Translations under genes and position numbers: made by a program
Assembly (NCBI GenBank): GCA_022844005.1
Contig: JALHMN010000006.1
Coordinates: forward strand, 1 to 55,768
Direction: 5' to 3'
Source of the DNA: a bacterium
Lineage (GTDB): Bacteria > Pseudomonadota > Alphaproteobacteria > Ferrovibrionales > Ferrovibrionaceae
DNA: 55,768 nucleotides
Shown here: positions 28,499 to 37,516 of the stretch, piece after piece
Position numbering within the stretch: position 1 is the stretch's first letter
How the letters are laid out: each line of letters starts with the position of its first letter
The notes under the pieces: generated by a model
What the model saw: only the letters and a program-made list of their open reading frames with translations
Database searches by the model: none
Told to the model about the DNA's origin: nothing

Positions 28499-28894
28499 TC
28501 AGGCGGCCTTGGGCTGGGCTTCCCGGGCGGCTGCGTCTTCCGCGAGGGCGGCCGTCGCCTGGGTCGCCAGGGCCTTCAGGGCCTCCGGCTCCAGAGCGGC
28601 GAGATCGGCCAGTACCTTGCGGTCGATCTCGATCCCGGCGAGCCGGAGGCCGCTCATAAATCGGGAATAGGTGAGGCCGTGTTCGCGCACGCCGGCATTG
28701 ATGCGCTGGATCCAGAGTGCGCGGAAGTTCCGCTTCTTGGTGCGCCGGTCGCGATAGGCATATTGCAGCCCCTTCTCGACCTTCTCGATGGCGACGCGGA
28801 AGGCGACGGAGCCGCGACCGCGATAGCCCTTGGCGAGCTTCAGGACCTTCTTGTGGCGGGCGTGAGCGGTGACGCCCCGTTTGACGCGTGACAT
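28499..28894 (-). CDS. rplT: 50S ribosomal protein L20
   Basis: The 131-aa protein starts with the highly conserved [28 protein letters not shown] region and has the basic helix [20 protein letters not shown] that binds 23S rRNA. The last 15 or so residues ([16 protein letters not shown]) are an Ala/Glu extension beyond the usual 118-aa length. It lies 15 bp after rpmI. In many bacteria L20 represses its own operon by binding the leader; a 5' leader of about 70 nt is predicted here. Confidence 0.98.
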   Translation of the reverse strand: MSRVKRGVTAHARHKKVLKLAKGYRGRGSVAFRVAIEKVEKGLQYAYRDRRTKKRNFRALWIQRINAGVREHGLTYSRFMSGLRLAGIEIDRKVLADLAALEPEALKALATQATAALAEDAAAREAQPKAA

Positions 28895-28909
28895 GGGGGT
28901 GCTCCTCGA

Positions 28910-29110
28910 TCAGCCGTAGGGAAGGAAGTAGGTTTTCACCTTCACCTGATCGCCCTTTTCGAGGATCGTGGTGCCGCGCTGGTTGCGGATCTGCTTGTTG
29001 GTGCGCTTGATCATGCCATGCCGCTTGTTGGCCTGGTTGGCGCGCACCTTGCCGCTCGCGGTGAGAGAGAAGCGCTTCTTGGCGCCGCTCTTCGTCTTCA
29101 TCTTGGGCAT
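28910..29110 (-). CDS. rpmI: 50S ribosomal protein L35
   Basis: The 66-aa basic protein reads [20 protein letters not shown] onward with the family motif [19 protein letters not shown]. It is the first gene of rpmI-rplT and sits behind a good promoter. infC, usually the first gene of this operon in many bacteria, is not adjacent; instead gyrA is divergent on the other side. Confidence 0.98.
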   Translation of the reverse strand: MPKMKTKSGAKKRFSLTASGKVRANQANKRHGMIKRTNKQIRNQRGTTILEKGDQVKVKTYFLPYG

Positions 29111-29187
29111 TTTGCGTCCTTAATCTTCAGGGTGCATTCGAGGACAGCCATGGCATGCCCCGCCAGACCGTCCGAAGTGAGCCGCGC

Positions 29188-29216
29188 CTTATAGCGGCGC
29201 GACAACCAGGATGCAA
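29188..29216 (-). promoter_or_regulatory. Promoter of rpmI-rplT
   Basis: On the minus strand, TTGCAT (29216-29211), 17 bp, and TATAAG (29193-29188) make a strong sigma70-type promoter. Transcription would begin near 29181, leaving a leader of about 70 nt before rpmI. The -10 overlaps a short GC inverted repeat (CGCGCC/GGCGCG). Confidence 0.55.
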
Positions 29217-29368
29217 GGCGCCCGAAAGGCGCCGTTTCAAGGGGGTTGCGGGCTCTCCCGGCATCGCCCGGAGCACCGGAGCGGCGAAGGGCGCCGCTGC
29301 TCTCCCGGAAGGCCGCTTCCCCCGCCCCGGTCCAGCGCGGCCATTCGGTGGGGAAGTCGCTGTTTGGT
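29217..29368. other. Central part of the rpmI/gyrA divergent region, no gene seen
   Basis: The full divergent gap is 350 bp and holds a promoter at each end. The middle is GC-rich, with several short CCGGGAG/GGGCGCC-type self-complementary pieces but no ORF with family resemblance, no tRNA and no clear operator. Confidence 0.4.
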
Positions 29369-29397
29369 TTGCCGCTCGCGTGCCGATTTGGTAGATT
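29369..29397 (+). promoter_or_regulatory. Promoter of gyrA
   Basis: TTGCCG (29369-29374), a 17-bp spacer and TAGATT (29392-29397) lie 63 bp before the gyrA start. Spacing is ideal and each hexamer keeps its most conserved bases. It is the best candidate in the divergent gap for rightward transcription of gyrA, coaD and the cyclophilin gene. Confidence 0.45.
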
Positions 29398-29460
29398 CCC
29401 GGCATACCCGCAGGCGCCGCAGAGTCGCGCCGAACCCCCTAGACCCGAGAGTAATTCAGC

Positions 29461-32208
29461 TTGTCCGACGAGACGCCTACCGCCCGCGACGTGCAGCCGG
29501 TCACGATCGAGGAGGAGATGCGGCGCTCCTACCTCGATTACGCCATGAGCGTGATCGTATCCCGCGCCCTTCCCGATGCCCGAGACGGATTGAAGCCGGT
29601 CCACCGGCGCATCCTCTATGCGATGAACGAGTCCGGCTATACGTCGGACAAAGCCTACCGCAAATCCGCCCGTATCGTCGGCGACGTGATGGGCCGCTAT
29701 CACCCGCATGGCGACCAGTCGATCTATGCGGCGATGGTGCGCATGGCGCAGGAATTCTCCATGCGCCTGCCGCTGCTCGACGGGCAGGGCAACTTCGGCT
29801 CGATGGACGACGATCCGCCGGCGGCCATGCGATACACCGAGATCCGCATGGCCAAGGCGGGAGAGGCGCTGCTGGAGGACATCGACAAGGAGACGGTCGA
29901 TTTCCACGGCACCTACGACGACAGCGGGCGTGAGCCAGACGTGCTGCCGTCGCGACTGCCGAACCTGCTGGTCAACGGTTCCGGCGGCATCGCGGTCGGC
30001 ATGGCGACCAACATTCCGCCGCACAATCTCGGCGAGATCATCGACGCCTGTCTCGTCTATCTGGACGATCCCGGCGTGCCGCTGGCCCGCATCATGGAAC
30101 TGGTGCAGGGGCCGGACTTCCCGACCGGTGGCGTCATCCTGGGGCAGTCGGGCATCCGCTCGGCCTTCCTGACCGGGCGTGGCTCGGTGGTGATGCGCGG
30201 TAGGGTGAAGATCGAGGCGTTCAAGAAAGATCGCGAAGCCATCATCGTTTCCGAGATCCCCTATCAGGTGAACAAAGCCCAGATGGTGGAGAAGATCTCG
30301 GAGGCGGTGCGCGACAAGCGGATCGAGGGCATCTCCGACCTGCGCGACGAGAGCGACCGCGACGGCGTGCGCGTGGTGATCGAGTTGAAGCGCGAAGCCA
30401 TCGCCGACGTGGTGCTGGCCCAACTCTATCGCTTCACCCCGCTGCAGACGAGTTTCGGCGTCAACATGCTGGCGCTCAATCGGGGCCGGCCCGAGTTGAT
30501 GAACCTGAAGCAGCTGATCGCCTGCTTCGTCGATTTCCGCGAAGAAGTGGTCGTCCGGCGGCTACGCTTCCTGCTGCGCAAGGCACGCGACCGCGCCCAT
30601 GTCCTGGTCGGCCTCGCCATCGCCGTCGCCAATATCGACGAGGTGATCCGCCTGATCCGCACCTCGCCCGACGCCGGCACGGCGCGCGAGCGGCTGATGG
30701 AGCGTGACTGGCCGGCTGAGGACATCGCGCCGCTGATCGCGCTGATCGACGATCCGCGCCACAAGGTGATCGGCGGCACCTACAAGCTGTCGGAAGAACA
30801 GGCGCGCGCCATCCTCGACCTGCGCCTGCAACGCCTGACCGCGCTGGGGCGGGACGAGATCGCCGACGAGTTGAAGAAGATCGGCCTTGAGATCGCGGAT
30901 TACCTGGAGACGCTGGCAAGCCGCCCGAAGCTGATCGGAATCGTCCGCGACGAGCTGAACGCGGTGAAGGCGGCATTCGACACCCCGCGTCGGACCTCGA
31001 TCGAGGCGCAGGAATTCGAGCACGATATCGAGGACCTGATCCAGCGCGAGGACATGGTGGTCACCGTGACCCAGGCGGGCTACGTGAAGCGCGTGCCGCT
31101 CACCGCCTATCGCTCGCAGCGGCGCGGCGGGCGCGGGCGGACCGGCATGTCGATGCGCGACGAGGATTTCGCCATCCGCATCTTCGTCGCCTCGACGCAT
31201 GCGCCGATCCTGTTCTTCACCAATATCGGCAAGGTCTACAAGCTGAAGGTCTATCGCCTGCCGATGGCGGAGCCCCAGGCGCGTGGCAAGGCGCTGGTGA
31301 ACCTTCTGCCGCTGGCCGAGGGCGAGGTCGTGCGCACCGTCATGGCGATGCCGGAGGACGAGGCGGCCTGGAGCAAGCTGTCGGTCATGTTCGCCACCGC
31401 CAAGGGCTATGTGCGCCGGAACGCGCTGGACGACTTCGTGAACATCAACCAGAACGGCAAGATCGCCATGAAGTTCGAGGGCGAGGATGCCGACGACAAG
31501 CTTGTCGACGTCCAACCCTGCGCCGATACCGACGACGTGTTGCTGGCGGCGCATGACGGCAAGGCGATCCGCTTCAAGGTAACCGACGTGCGCGAGTTCC
31601 AGAGCCGGTCGTCCACCGGCGTCCGCGGGATGAAGCTGGCCGATGGCGACGAAGTCATCTCGATGACGATTCTGCGCGGTGTCGAGACGACGACGGAAGA
31701 GCGTCAGGCCTACCTGAAATATGCCGGGCAGCAGCGCCGCCTGCTGGCGGGCGAGGCGGCCGAGCCGGAGACCGAGACGGCCGAGGACGAGGATACCGGG
31801 GTGGCCGAAGTGGCCCTGTCGCCCGAGCGGCTGGCCGAGCTGGGGGCGGGTGAGCAGTTCATCCTCAACGTCACCATGAACGGCTATGGTATCCGCACGT
31901 CCGCCTTTGAGTACCGCCTGACCAACCGCGGCGGCCAGGGCATCATCAATGTCGATACGAGGAAGCGCGGCGACAAGGTCGTGGCCGTCTTCCCGGTCGA
32001 GGATCAGGACGGCATCGTCATGATGTCGGACGGTGGCCAGATCATTCGTTGTCCGGTCGACGACATCCGAATTGCCCGCCGCGGCAGCGCCGGGGTAACC
32101 TTGTTGCGCCTCTCCGAAGGGGAGAGGGTCGTTTCGGTCGCGCGCCTTGTCGATCCGGGCAGCGGCGAAGACGGCAACGAGATCGACGAAGAAGTTCCAG
32201 CCGGCTAG
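29461..32208 (+). CDS. gyrA: DNA gyrase subunit A
   Basis: GyrA cuts and rejoins DNA in the A2B2 gyrase. The 915-aa protein starts at TTG 29461 ([10 protein letters not shown]). Tyr125 in [10 protein letters not shown] is the catalytic tyrosine (Tyr122 in E. coli), and the C-terminal wrapping domain has the GyrA box QRRGGRG near residue 555. The quinolone-determining stretch reads [17 protein letters not shown]: Gln86 and Ala90 replace the Ser83 and Asp87 of E. coli, the two residues that hold the drug through a water-metal bridge, so reduced quinolone binding is expected. An acidic insertion ([16 protein letters not shown]) lies near residue 765. coaD follows after 33 bp. Confidence 0.97.
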   Translation: MSDETPTARDVQPVTIEEEMRRSYLDYAMSVIVSRALPDARDGLKPVHRRILYAMNESGYTSDKAYRKSARIVGDVMGRYHPHGDQSIYAAMVRMAQEFSMRLPLLDGQGNFGSMDDDPPAAMRYTEIRMAKAGEALLEDIDKETVDFHGTYDDSGREPDVLPSRLPNLLVNGSGGIAVGMATNIPPHNLGEIIDACLVYLDDPGVPLARIMELVQGPDFPTGGVILGQSGIRSAFLTGRGSVVMRGRVKIEAFKKDREAIIVSEIPYQVNKAQMVEKISEAVRDKRIEGISDLRDESDRDGVRVVIELKREAIADVVLAQLYRFTPLQTSFGVNMLALNRGRPELMNLKQLIACFVDFREEVVVRRLRFLLRKARDRAHVLVGLAIAVANIDEVIRLIRTSPDAGTARERLMERDWPAEDIAPLIALIDDPRHKVIGGTYKLSEEQARAILDLRLQRLTALGRDEIADELKKIGLEIADYLETLASRPKLIGIVRDELNAVKAAFDTPRRTSIEAQEFEHDIEDLIQREDMVVTVTQAGYVKRVPLTAYRSQRRGGRGRTGMSMRDEDFAIRIFVASTHAPILFFTNIGKVYKLKVYRLPMAEPQARGKALVNLLPLAEGEVVRTVMAMPEDEAAWSKLSVMFATAKGYVRRNALDDFVNINQNGKIAMKFEGEDADDKLVDVQPCADTDDVLLAAHDGKAIRFKVTDVREFQSRSSTGVRGMKLADGDEVISMTILRGVETTTEERQAYLKYAGQQRRLLAGEAAEPETETAEDEDTGVAEVALSPERLAELGAGEQFILNVTMNGYGIRTSAFEYRLTNRGGQGIINVDTRKRGDKVVAVFPVEDQDGIVMMSDGGQIIRCPVDDIRIARRGSAGVTLLRLSEGERVVSVARLVDPGSGEDGNEIDEEVPAG

Positions 32209-32241
32209 GCCTGGAGCAATTCACTGGGGAGTGGAAGTTCG

Positions 32242-32766
32242 ATGGCCACGCGCATCGGTTTGTATCCGGGCACGTTCGATCCGATCACCAAGGGGCATTA
32301 CGACATCATTGCCCGGGCGGCGAAGCTGGTGGACAAGTTGATCATCGGCGTCGCCATCAACATCGGCAAAGGCCCGATGTTCTCTGTGGAAGAACGATGC
32401 ACCATGGTCCGCGAGGAGGCCAAGCAGCTTATCGGACGCGACATCGACGTTCGGCCGTTCGACAATCTCCTGATGCACTTCGCCATGGAGATCGGAGCTG
32501 CGACCATCATTCGCGGCCTGCGGGCAGTTTCGGATTTCGAGTACGAGTTCCAGATGGTCGGGATGAACGCCCGGCTGAACTCCGAGATCGAGACGGTGTT
32601 CCTGATGGCATCCGACAACCATCAGTTCATCGCATCGCGGCTGGTGAAGGAGATCGCCATGCTGGGAGGGGATATCCGCCCCTTCGTCTCGCCACGGGTC
32701 GCCCAGCAACTGATTGCGCGGGTGGCCGAGATCAAGCGCAAGCAACTGGCAGGTGCAGCGGAATGA
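32242..32766 (+). CDS. coaD: Phosphopantetheine adenylyltransferase
   Basis: CoaD makes dephospho-CoA from 4'-phosphopantetheine and ATP. The 174-aa protein has the nucleotidyltransferase start MATRIGLYPGTFDPITKGHYDII, with the T/HxGH motif at His19, and the conserved EIGAATIIRGLRAVSDFEYE and MASDNHQFIASRLVKEIA segments. GGGGAGTGGAAG precedes the ATG. It follows gyrA and overlaps the cyclophilin gene by ATGA, a pairing common in alphaproteobacteria. Confidence 0.97.
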   Translation: MATRIGLYPGTFDPITKGHYDIIARAAKLVDKLIIGVAINIGKGPMFSVEERCTMVREEAKQLIGRDIDVRPFDNLLMHFAMEIGAATIIRGLRAVSDFEYEFQMVGMNARLNSEIETVFLMASDNHQFIASRLVKEIAMLGGDIRPFVSPRVAQQLIARVAEIKRKQLAGAAE

Positions 32767-33320
32767 AGCGTCGGTGTTTTCTCGGGGTCGCGGCGGCCGG
32801 CCTCGTATTGAGTTCAACCTCGGTCGCCTGGAGTCAGACGGATTTGGAGAACACCCTCTATCTCGACCTGAAGGACGGTCGCGTAGTGATCAAGCTGCGC
32901 CCCGACCTCGCGCCGAACCACGTCAAGCGCATCAAGGAACTGGTCCGCCAGAAATTCTATGACGGCATCGTGTTCCATCGCGTCATTCGTGGGTTCATGG
33001 CCCAGACCGGTGACCCCACCGGGACCGGCATGAGCGGCTCGGGGCAGAAGCTGAAGGCCGAATTCAGCAATGCCAAGCATCTGCGCGGCACGGTGTCGAT
33101 GGCACGGGCGCAGAATCCCGACAGCGCCGACAGCCAGTTCTTCATCTGCTTCGACGACTCCGCCTTCCTCGACGGCCAATACACCGTCTGGGGCGAGGTT
33201 ACGGACGGCATGCAGTTCGTCGACCTGATCAAGAAAGGTGCAGGCCAGAGCGGCGCCGTCACCGATCCGGACAAGATCATCCGCATGCAGGTCGCAGCGG
33301 ACGTCAAGGACGCCAAGTAG
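32763..33320 (+). CDS. Secreted cyclophilin-type peptidyl-prolyl isomerase
   Basis: The 185-aa protein speeds proline isomerisation during protein folding. The N-terminus MKRRCFLGVAAAGLVLSSTS is a signal peptide with an RR-x-F-L pattern, which could use the Tat route; cleavage is likely after AWS. The cyclophilin core shows YDGIVFHRVIRGFMAQTGDP, the GTVSMARAQNPDSADSQFFI segment and LDGQYTVWGEVTDGM. It is coupled to coaD by a 4-nt overlap. A strong hairpin follows the stop. Confidence 0.93.
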   Translation: MKRRCFLGVAAAGLVLSSTSVAWSQTDLENTLYLDLKDGRVVIKLRPDLAPNHVKRIKELVRQKFYDGIVFHRVIRGFMAQTGDPTGTGMSGSGQKLKAEFSNAKHLRGTVSMARAQNPDSADSQFFICFDDSAFLDGQYTVWGEVTDGMQFVDLIKKGAGQSGAVTDPDKIIRMQVAADVKDAK

Positions 33321-33330
33321 AACTCGGGTC

Positions 33331-33359
33331 TCCCTTCCCCGGCCGGGCCGGGGAAGGGA
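33331..33359. terminator. Bidirectional hairpin terminator between convergent genes
   Basis: TCCCTTCCCCGGC and GCCGGGGAAGGGA form a perfect 13-bp stem with a 3-nt CGG loop, 10 bp after the cyclophilin stop and 12 bp before the end of the convergent solute-binding protein gene. No long uridine run follows on either strand, but position and stability support termination. Confidence 0.6.
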
Positions 33360-33371
33360 TGGTTCGTCCGT

Positions 33372-35198
33372 CTATCGCTTACCCTCACCTTCCTTGGCTT
33401 TGAGGGCGGCATCCTTACCGGCTTCGATCCACCAGGCGAAAATGTCCGGTCCATATGCCGGGTCGATCTTCGGCTTCGCCAGCTTGGTCCAGTAAGCGAC
33501 GCGGTCCTTGCTGGAATGAAACTGGGGGATGACGTAGTGGCCCCACAGCAGGACGCGGTCCAGCGCACGCGTGGCCACGATCAGACTTTCCCGATCACGG
33601 GCGGCGACGATGTTGTCGATCAGCGCATCGACGACCGGGTCCTTAATGCCCGCGAGGTTTCGGCTTCCCGGCTGTTCCGCCGCCCCGGATGACCAGAAAT
33701 CGCGCTGCTCGTTCCCCGGCGAATCGGACTGTCCCCAACTGCCGACGATCATGTCGAAGTCGAAGCTGCGGTTGCGGTTCACGTATTGTGCCGTATCGAC
33801 GGTCCTGATGCGAAGTTCGATCCCGAGACGTTCCAGGTTGCGCGCGAACGGCTGAACGACGCGTTCGAAGTCCGGCTGCACGAGGAGGATCTCGAACGCG
33901 AGAGGCTGCCCCTCCGGGCCAACCAGTTTCCGGTCCTTGATCGTCCACCCGGCCGCGGCGAGGAGCCCGACCGCCGCCCTCAGATTGTCGCGGTTGTTGC
34001 CGGATCCATCGGATTTCGGCACCTGGAACGGCTTGCTGAAGACCTCGGCCGGCAGCTTCCCGCGGAATGGTTCCAGCAGCGCGAGTTCTGGGCCTTCGGG
34101 TAGCCCCCTGGCGGCGAAGTCGGAGTTCGAGAAGTAGCTCTCGGTCCGGGTGTACTGATCGTAGAAGAGATTCTTGTTCGACCATTCAAAATCAAAAGCC
34201 AAGCCGATCGCCTCGCGCACGCGGCGATCGGCGAAGATCGACCGGCGGGTGTTGAAGACGAAGGCCTGCATGCCGGTCGGGCGCTTGTGGGGAATCTCCG
34301 TCTTCACGACCAGCCCTTCCCGCAGCGCGGGGAAGTCGTATCCGGTGGCCCAGTTTCGCGCCGAATTTTCCAGGCGGTAATCGTATTGATGCGCCTTGAA
34401 CCCTTCCAGCAGGACGGTCATGTCCCGGTAGAGGTCGTAGCGAACGCGATCGAAATTGTAGCGTCCGAGGTTGATGGGCAGATCCTTGCCCCACCAGTCC
34501 GACACCCGCTCGTAGACGATCGAGCGGTTGGTATCCACGGACGCCACGCGATAGGGACCACTGCCGAGGGGGACGTCCAGGGTCAATGCCTCGAAATCCC
34601 GTCCTTCCCACCAGTGCTTGGGCAGCACGGTCAATTGGCCCATGATCTGCGGCAGCTCGCGGTTCGGCGGGCCGCTGAAGGTGAATTTCACCCGCTTCGA
34701 ATCCAAGGCTTCCGCCTTCACGACATTGGCGTAATACAGCCGATACAGCGGGCGCCCCTTCGCCTTCAGGATATCGAAGCTCCACACCACGTCCTCGGCC
34801 GTGATCGGCTTGCCGTCGTGCCAGCGCGCCCGCTTGTCGAGATTGAAGATGACGTACGACAGATCGGCCGGCACCTCCGCCGTTTCCGCGATCTGCGCGT
34901 ATTCGGTAGACATTTCGTCCGGTGTGCCGACCATCAGACTCTCGTAGATGAGCCCTATTCCCGGCGCGGCCTCGCCCTTGATCACGAAGGGATTGAGTGA
35001 ATCGAACCCGCCGCTGGCGGAGAGCCTGATTTCGCCGCCCTTCGGCGCGCCCGGGTCGACATAGTCCAGTTGCCGGAAGCCGGCCTTGTATTTCGGCTCG
35101 CCCACCAAGGAGAGCGCATGGACGGGCCGCAGATCGGCGGCGGAAGCAGCCGCTGTCGCGGCAAACAGTGCCAGCAGCACGGCAACGAAGCGCGTCAT
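33372..35198 (-). CDS. ABC transporter substrate-binding protein, family 5 (YejA/oligopeptide type)
   Basis: The 608-aa periplasmic protein carries a signal peptide (MTRFVAVLLALFAATAAASA, then ADLRP) and the SBP_bac_5 fold: GGEIRLSASGGFDSLNPFVI near residue 50, then WHDGKPITAEDVVWSFDIL and FNTRRSIFADRRVREAIGLAFD. The long type with FWSSGAAEQPGSRNLAGIKDP near the end resembles YejA-like proteins for oligopeptides and microcin C. ATG 35198 is chosen because the signal peptide starts there. No permease or ATPase genes are adjacent, so the rest of the transporter is elsewhere. Confidence 0.9.
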   Translation of the reverse strand: MTRFVAVLLALFAATAAASAADLRPVHALSLVGEPKYKAGFRQLDYVDPGAPKGGEIRLSASGGFDSLNPFVIKGEAAPGIGLIYESLMVGTPDEMSTEYAQIAETAEVPADLSYVIFNLDKRARWHDGKPITAEDVVWSFDILKAKGRPLYRLYYANVVKAEALDSKRVKFTFSGPPNRELPQIMGQLTVLPKHWWEGRDFEALTLDVPLGSGPYRVASVDTNRSIVYERVSDWWGKDLPINLGRYNFDRVRYDLYRDMTVLLEGFKAHQYDYRLENSARNWATGYDFPALREGLVVKTEIPHKRPTGMQAFVFNTRRSIFADRRVREAIGLAFDFEWSNKNLFYDQYTRTESYFSNSDFAARGLPEGPELALLEPFRGKLPAEVFSKPFQVPKSDGSGNNRDNLRAAVGLLAAAGWTIKDRKLVGPEGQPLAFEILLVQPDFERVVQPFARNLERLGIELRIRTVDTAQYVNRNRSFDFDMIVGSWGQSDSPGNEQRDFWSSGAAEQPGSRNLAGIKDPVVDALIDNIVAARDRESLIVATRALDRVLLWGHYVIPQFHSSKDRVAYWTKLAKPKIDPAYGPDIFAWWIEAGKDAALKAKEGEGKR

Positions 35199-35256
35199 CC
35201 CGAACCTCTCGGATGTCAGACCGGACGGACTATCGACGACAACCCCGGCGTCCCGG

Positions 35257-35904
35257 TCAAGCCGCAAGCAGTCCGATCACTCGACGGTGAAGCTCAGCGT
35301 CTCCCGCAGCAAGCACGCGGCCGTCGCTTTCCCGCCCGAGCGGGCGGCCCATCCAGTCGGTCATCACGCCGCCGGCGCCCTGGACGATCGGCACGAGGGC
35401 GGCGAAGTCGTAGAGCTTGAGGCCGGCCTCGATCCACAGGTCGGCAAAGCCGATGGCCAGCATGCCGCAGCCATAGCAATCGGTGCCGTAGCGGACCAAT
35501 TTCGTGGAATCGTACAGGCGGCGAAAACGAACCGCATCCTCGCCCTTGAACTGCTCGGGAAATGTCGCGAACGCGGTCGCATCCGATATCGCGGCGCAAC
35601 GGCGGGCGCGGGCCGGGCTGCCGTTGAAGGTGGTCGGGTAGCCCGCCGCGCCGACCCAGCGCTCGCCCGAGATCGGCTGGTCCATGATGCCGAGCACCGG
35701 CACGCCGTCGCGCAGCAGCGCGATCAGGGTGCCGAAGATCGGCAGTCCGGAGATGAAGGCTTTGGTGCCGTCGACCGGATCGATGACCCACACATGACGA
35801 GCGTCGGCCCGCTCGATCCCGAACTCCTCCCCGATGATGCCATGACCGGGAACCTCGGCGGCGAGGATGTCGCGGATGGCCCGCTCCGCGCCGCGATCGG
35901 CCAA
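35257..35904 (-). CDS. hisN: Histidinol-phosphatase-like inositol monophosphatase family protein, start unclear
   Basis: The enzyme would dephosphorylate histidinol phosphate (histidine synthesis) or a related sugar phosphate. Metal-site motifs are present: IIGEEFG, then VIDPVDGTKAF, and LYDFAALVPIVQGAGGV near the C-terminus. The first conventional start in frame is TTG 35904, giving 215 aa, but the frame stays open upstream for about 50 more codons with clear family sequence (NLIRLGHRLADAAGAVIRPFFR, then PVTLADRGAE). No ATG, GTG or TTG exists there. The true start is probably a rare codon or reinitiation just after the cytochrome c stop at 36047, inside an 18-bp tandem duplication. Full length would be about 255 aa. 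Confidence 0.85.
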   Translation of the reverse strand: MADRGAERAIRDILAAEVPGHGIIGEEFGIERADARHVWVIDPVDGTKAFISGLPIFGTLIALLRDGVPVLGIMDQPISGERWVGAAGYPTTFNGSPARARRCAAISDATAFATFPEQFKGEDAVRFRRLYDSTKLVRYGTDCYGCGMLAIGFADLWIEAGLKLYDFAALVPIVQGAGGVMTDWMGRPLGRESDGRVLAAGDAELHRRVIGLLAA

Positions 35905-36011
35905 GGTTACGGGACTGAGATCCTGCTTCGTCTCGACAGCGAGGGGTTGGCGGAAGAAGGGCCGTATGACGGCGCCGGCGGCGTCCGCCAGCCGGTGCCC
36001 CAGCCGGATGA

Positions 36012-36055
36012 GGTTCTGGTCGAGGATGTTGCTGGGATCGAGGATGTTACTGGCC
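36012..36055. repeat. 18-bp imperfect tandem duplication at the cytochrome c / hisN junction
   Basis: TCGAGGATGTTGCTGGGA (36020-36037) is followed directly by TCGAGGATGTTACTGGCC (36038-36055); the first 16 positions differ at one base. On the minus strand in the hisN frame it encodes SNILDP then SNILDQ, and it overlaps the TAA stop of the cytochrome gene. The bounds given include a few flanking bases. Confidence 0.75.
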
Positions 36056-36595
36056 CGGCAGCGGCGCCGGCGTGTCGGCCTGGGTCCGCAACCAGGCGAT
36101 CAGGTCGGCCCGTTCGCCCGGCCGCGAGATGCCCGCGAAGGCCATCTTGGTTCCGGGCACGTATTTGGCAGGAGCCTTGAGGAATTCGCTCAGGTTTTCA
36201 TATGTCCATTCGCCGCCCATGCCCTTCATGTTGGCGGAATAGGCGAAGCCGTCATGCATGGCCTTCTTGTGGCCGATCACGCCGTAGAGGTTCGGACCGA
36301 CCTTGTTGGCACCGCCCTTCTCGATCGTATGGCAGGCGACGCACTTCTTGAAGATCGTCGGGCCCTTGTCGGGGCTCGCCGATGCCAGCAGTTGCGCAAT
36401 CGGCGGTTCCGCGGCGGCCGGCGCTCCCGGCGTGGCGGAGGCGGTGGCCGCTTCCTCGACGCCCGGCACCTTGTATGCCGGCTCGGCCAGTTTGGCCGGC
36501 GCATAGAGAATGCCGGACAAATTCGAAACGCCCAGTACCAGAAGCAGGCTGAACAGCACTGCGGCGGCGATCTTGTTCAGCTCGAAGGAGTCCAT
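36047..36595 (-). CDS. Membrane-anchored c-type cytochrome (cytochrome c2/CycM-like)
   Basis: The 182-aa protein begins MDSFELNKIAAAVLFSLLLVLGVSNLSG, an uncleaved anchor helix (about 8-30), followed by an Ala/Pro-rich linker (about 35-75) and a class I cytochrome domain. Heme is attached at CVACH (Cys85, Cys88, His89); the sixth ligand is probably Met151 in GTKMAFAGI. GPNLYGVIGHKKAMHDGFAYS is typical of membrane cytochrome c552/CycM proteins that carry electrons from the bc1 complex to oxidase. ATG 36595 is chosen since the conserved N-terminus starts there. It is upstream of the hisN-like gene. Confidence 0.93.
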   Translation of the reverse strand: MDSFELNKIAAAVLFSLLLVLGVSNLSGILYAPAKLAEPAYKVPGVEEAATASATPGAPAAAEPPIAQLLASASPDKGPTIFKKCVACHTIEKGGANKVGPNLYGVIGHKKAMHDGFAYSANMKGMGGEWTYENLSEFLKAPAKYVPGTKMAFAGISRPGERADLIAWLRTQADTPAPLPGQ

Positions 36596-36671
36596 CCGAC
36601 CGACCTCGGTTTTTCTCGTTGCTGGCACACGGCGCGCCATCGACGGCGTTTCGCCGGACAGCGCTCATTCG

Positions 36672-36677
36672 TATAAA
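36672..36677 (+). promoter_or_regulatory. Possible -10 element for kdsB
   Basis: TATAAA lies in the 165-bp gap between the divergent cytochrome c and kdsB genes, 84 bp before the kdsB ATG. The bases 17 bp upstream (TTTCGC) are a poor -35, so this is a weak candidate. Confidence 0.3.
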
Positions 36678-36760
36678 GGAATCGCCTTCTCGTGCAACCG
36701 CCCAAGCGCCCCGCTGCGACCGCGCGTCGCAACGGCCCGCCTGCCCAGGATATCCAGCAA

Positions 36761-37516
36761 ATGGCCGCGCCGCGCCGCCCGATCGTCATCATTCCCGCCC
36801 GCCTCGCCTCCACGCGCCTGCCTGACAAACCGCTGGCAGATATCCACGGGCAGCCGATGATCGTTCGAGTCTGGCGCCGCGCCATCGAGGCCGACATCGG
36901 CCCGGTGCTGGTCGCTGCGGCGGAGGGGGTGATCGCCGAGGCGATACGGGCGGCCGGCGGCGAGGCGGTCCTGACAGATCCCGCCCATCCCTCCGGCAGT
37001 GACCGGGTCCACGAGGCCGCGATGCGGCGCGATCCGGACGGCCGGTTCGATGCCATCGTCAATCTGCAGGGCGATCTTCCCGCAATCGATCCCGCGGCCA
37101 TCAGGGCGGCCCTGTCCCCACTGGCGGTGGACGAAGTCGATATCGCCACGCTGGCGACCGAGATCCATGACGAGGCCGAGCGGCAGGATCCGAACGTGGT
37201 CAAGGCCGTTCTGGCGCTCGCACCCGGCGCGCGGGCCGGGCGGGCGCTCTACTTCAGCCGGGCGCTGGTGCCCGCGGGGCCCGGCCCGCATTGGCACCAT
37301 ATCGGCATCTACGCCTATCGGCGGGCTGCGCTGACGGCTTTCGTGAGCCTGCCGCCAGGATCGCTCGAGATGCGCGAGCGGCTGGAACAGTTGCGGGCGC
37401 TGGAAGCCGGTATGCGGATCGACGCCTCCCTCGTTGACACTGTTCCGCTCGGTGTCGATACTCCCGCCGACCTTGCCCGCATTCGCGGAATTCTATCCAA
37501 TGAATCAAAGTCTTAA
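36761..37516 (+). CDS. kdsB: 3-deoxy-manno-octulosonate cytidylyltransferase
   Basis: KdsB activates KDO as CMP-KDO for lipopolysaccharide. The 251-aa protein has the nucleotidyltransferase start [22 protein letters not shown], the [11 protein letters not shown] segment, [12 protein letters not shown] (a Leu replaces the common Glu of QGDEP) and [16 protein letters not shown] 36761 is chosen; an in-frame GTG at 36692 would add 23 low-complexity residues. Its last 17 bases overlap the start of pheA, so the two are translated together. Confidence 0.92.
   Translation: MAAPRRPIVIIPARLASTRLPDKPLADIHGQPMIVRVWRRAIEADIGPVLVAAAEGVIAEAIRAAGGEAVLTDPAHPSGSDRVHEAAMRRDPDGRFDAIVNLQGDLPAIDPAAIRAALSPLAVDEVDIATLATEIHDEAERQDPNVVKAVLALAPGARAGRALYFSRALVPAGPGPHWHHIGIYAYRRAALTAFVSLPPGSLEMRERLEQLRALEAGMRIDASLVDTVPLGVDTPADLARIRGILSNESKS

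Noticed and set aside
29461..32208. Possible parC instead of gyrA
   Set aside because: The C-terminal GyrA box QRRGGRG, the 915-aa length and six-bladed wrapping domain features indicate gyrase A.
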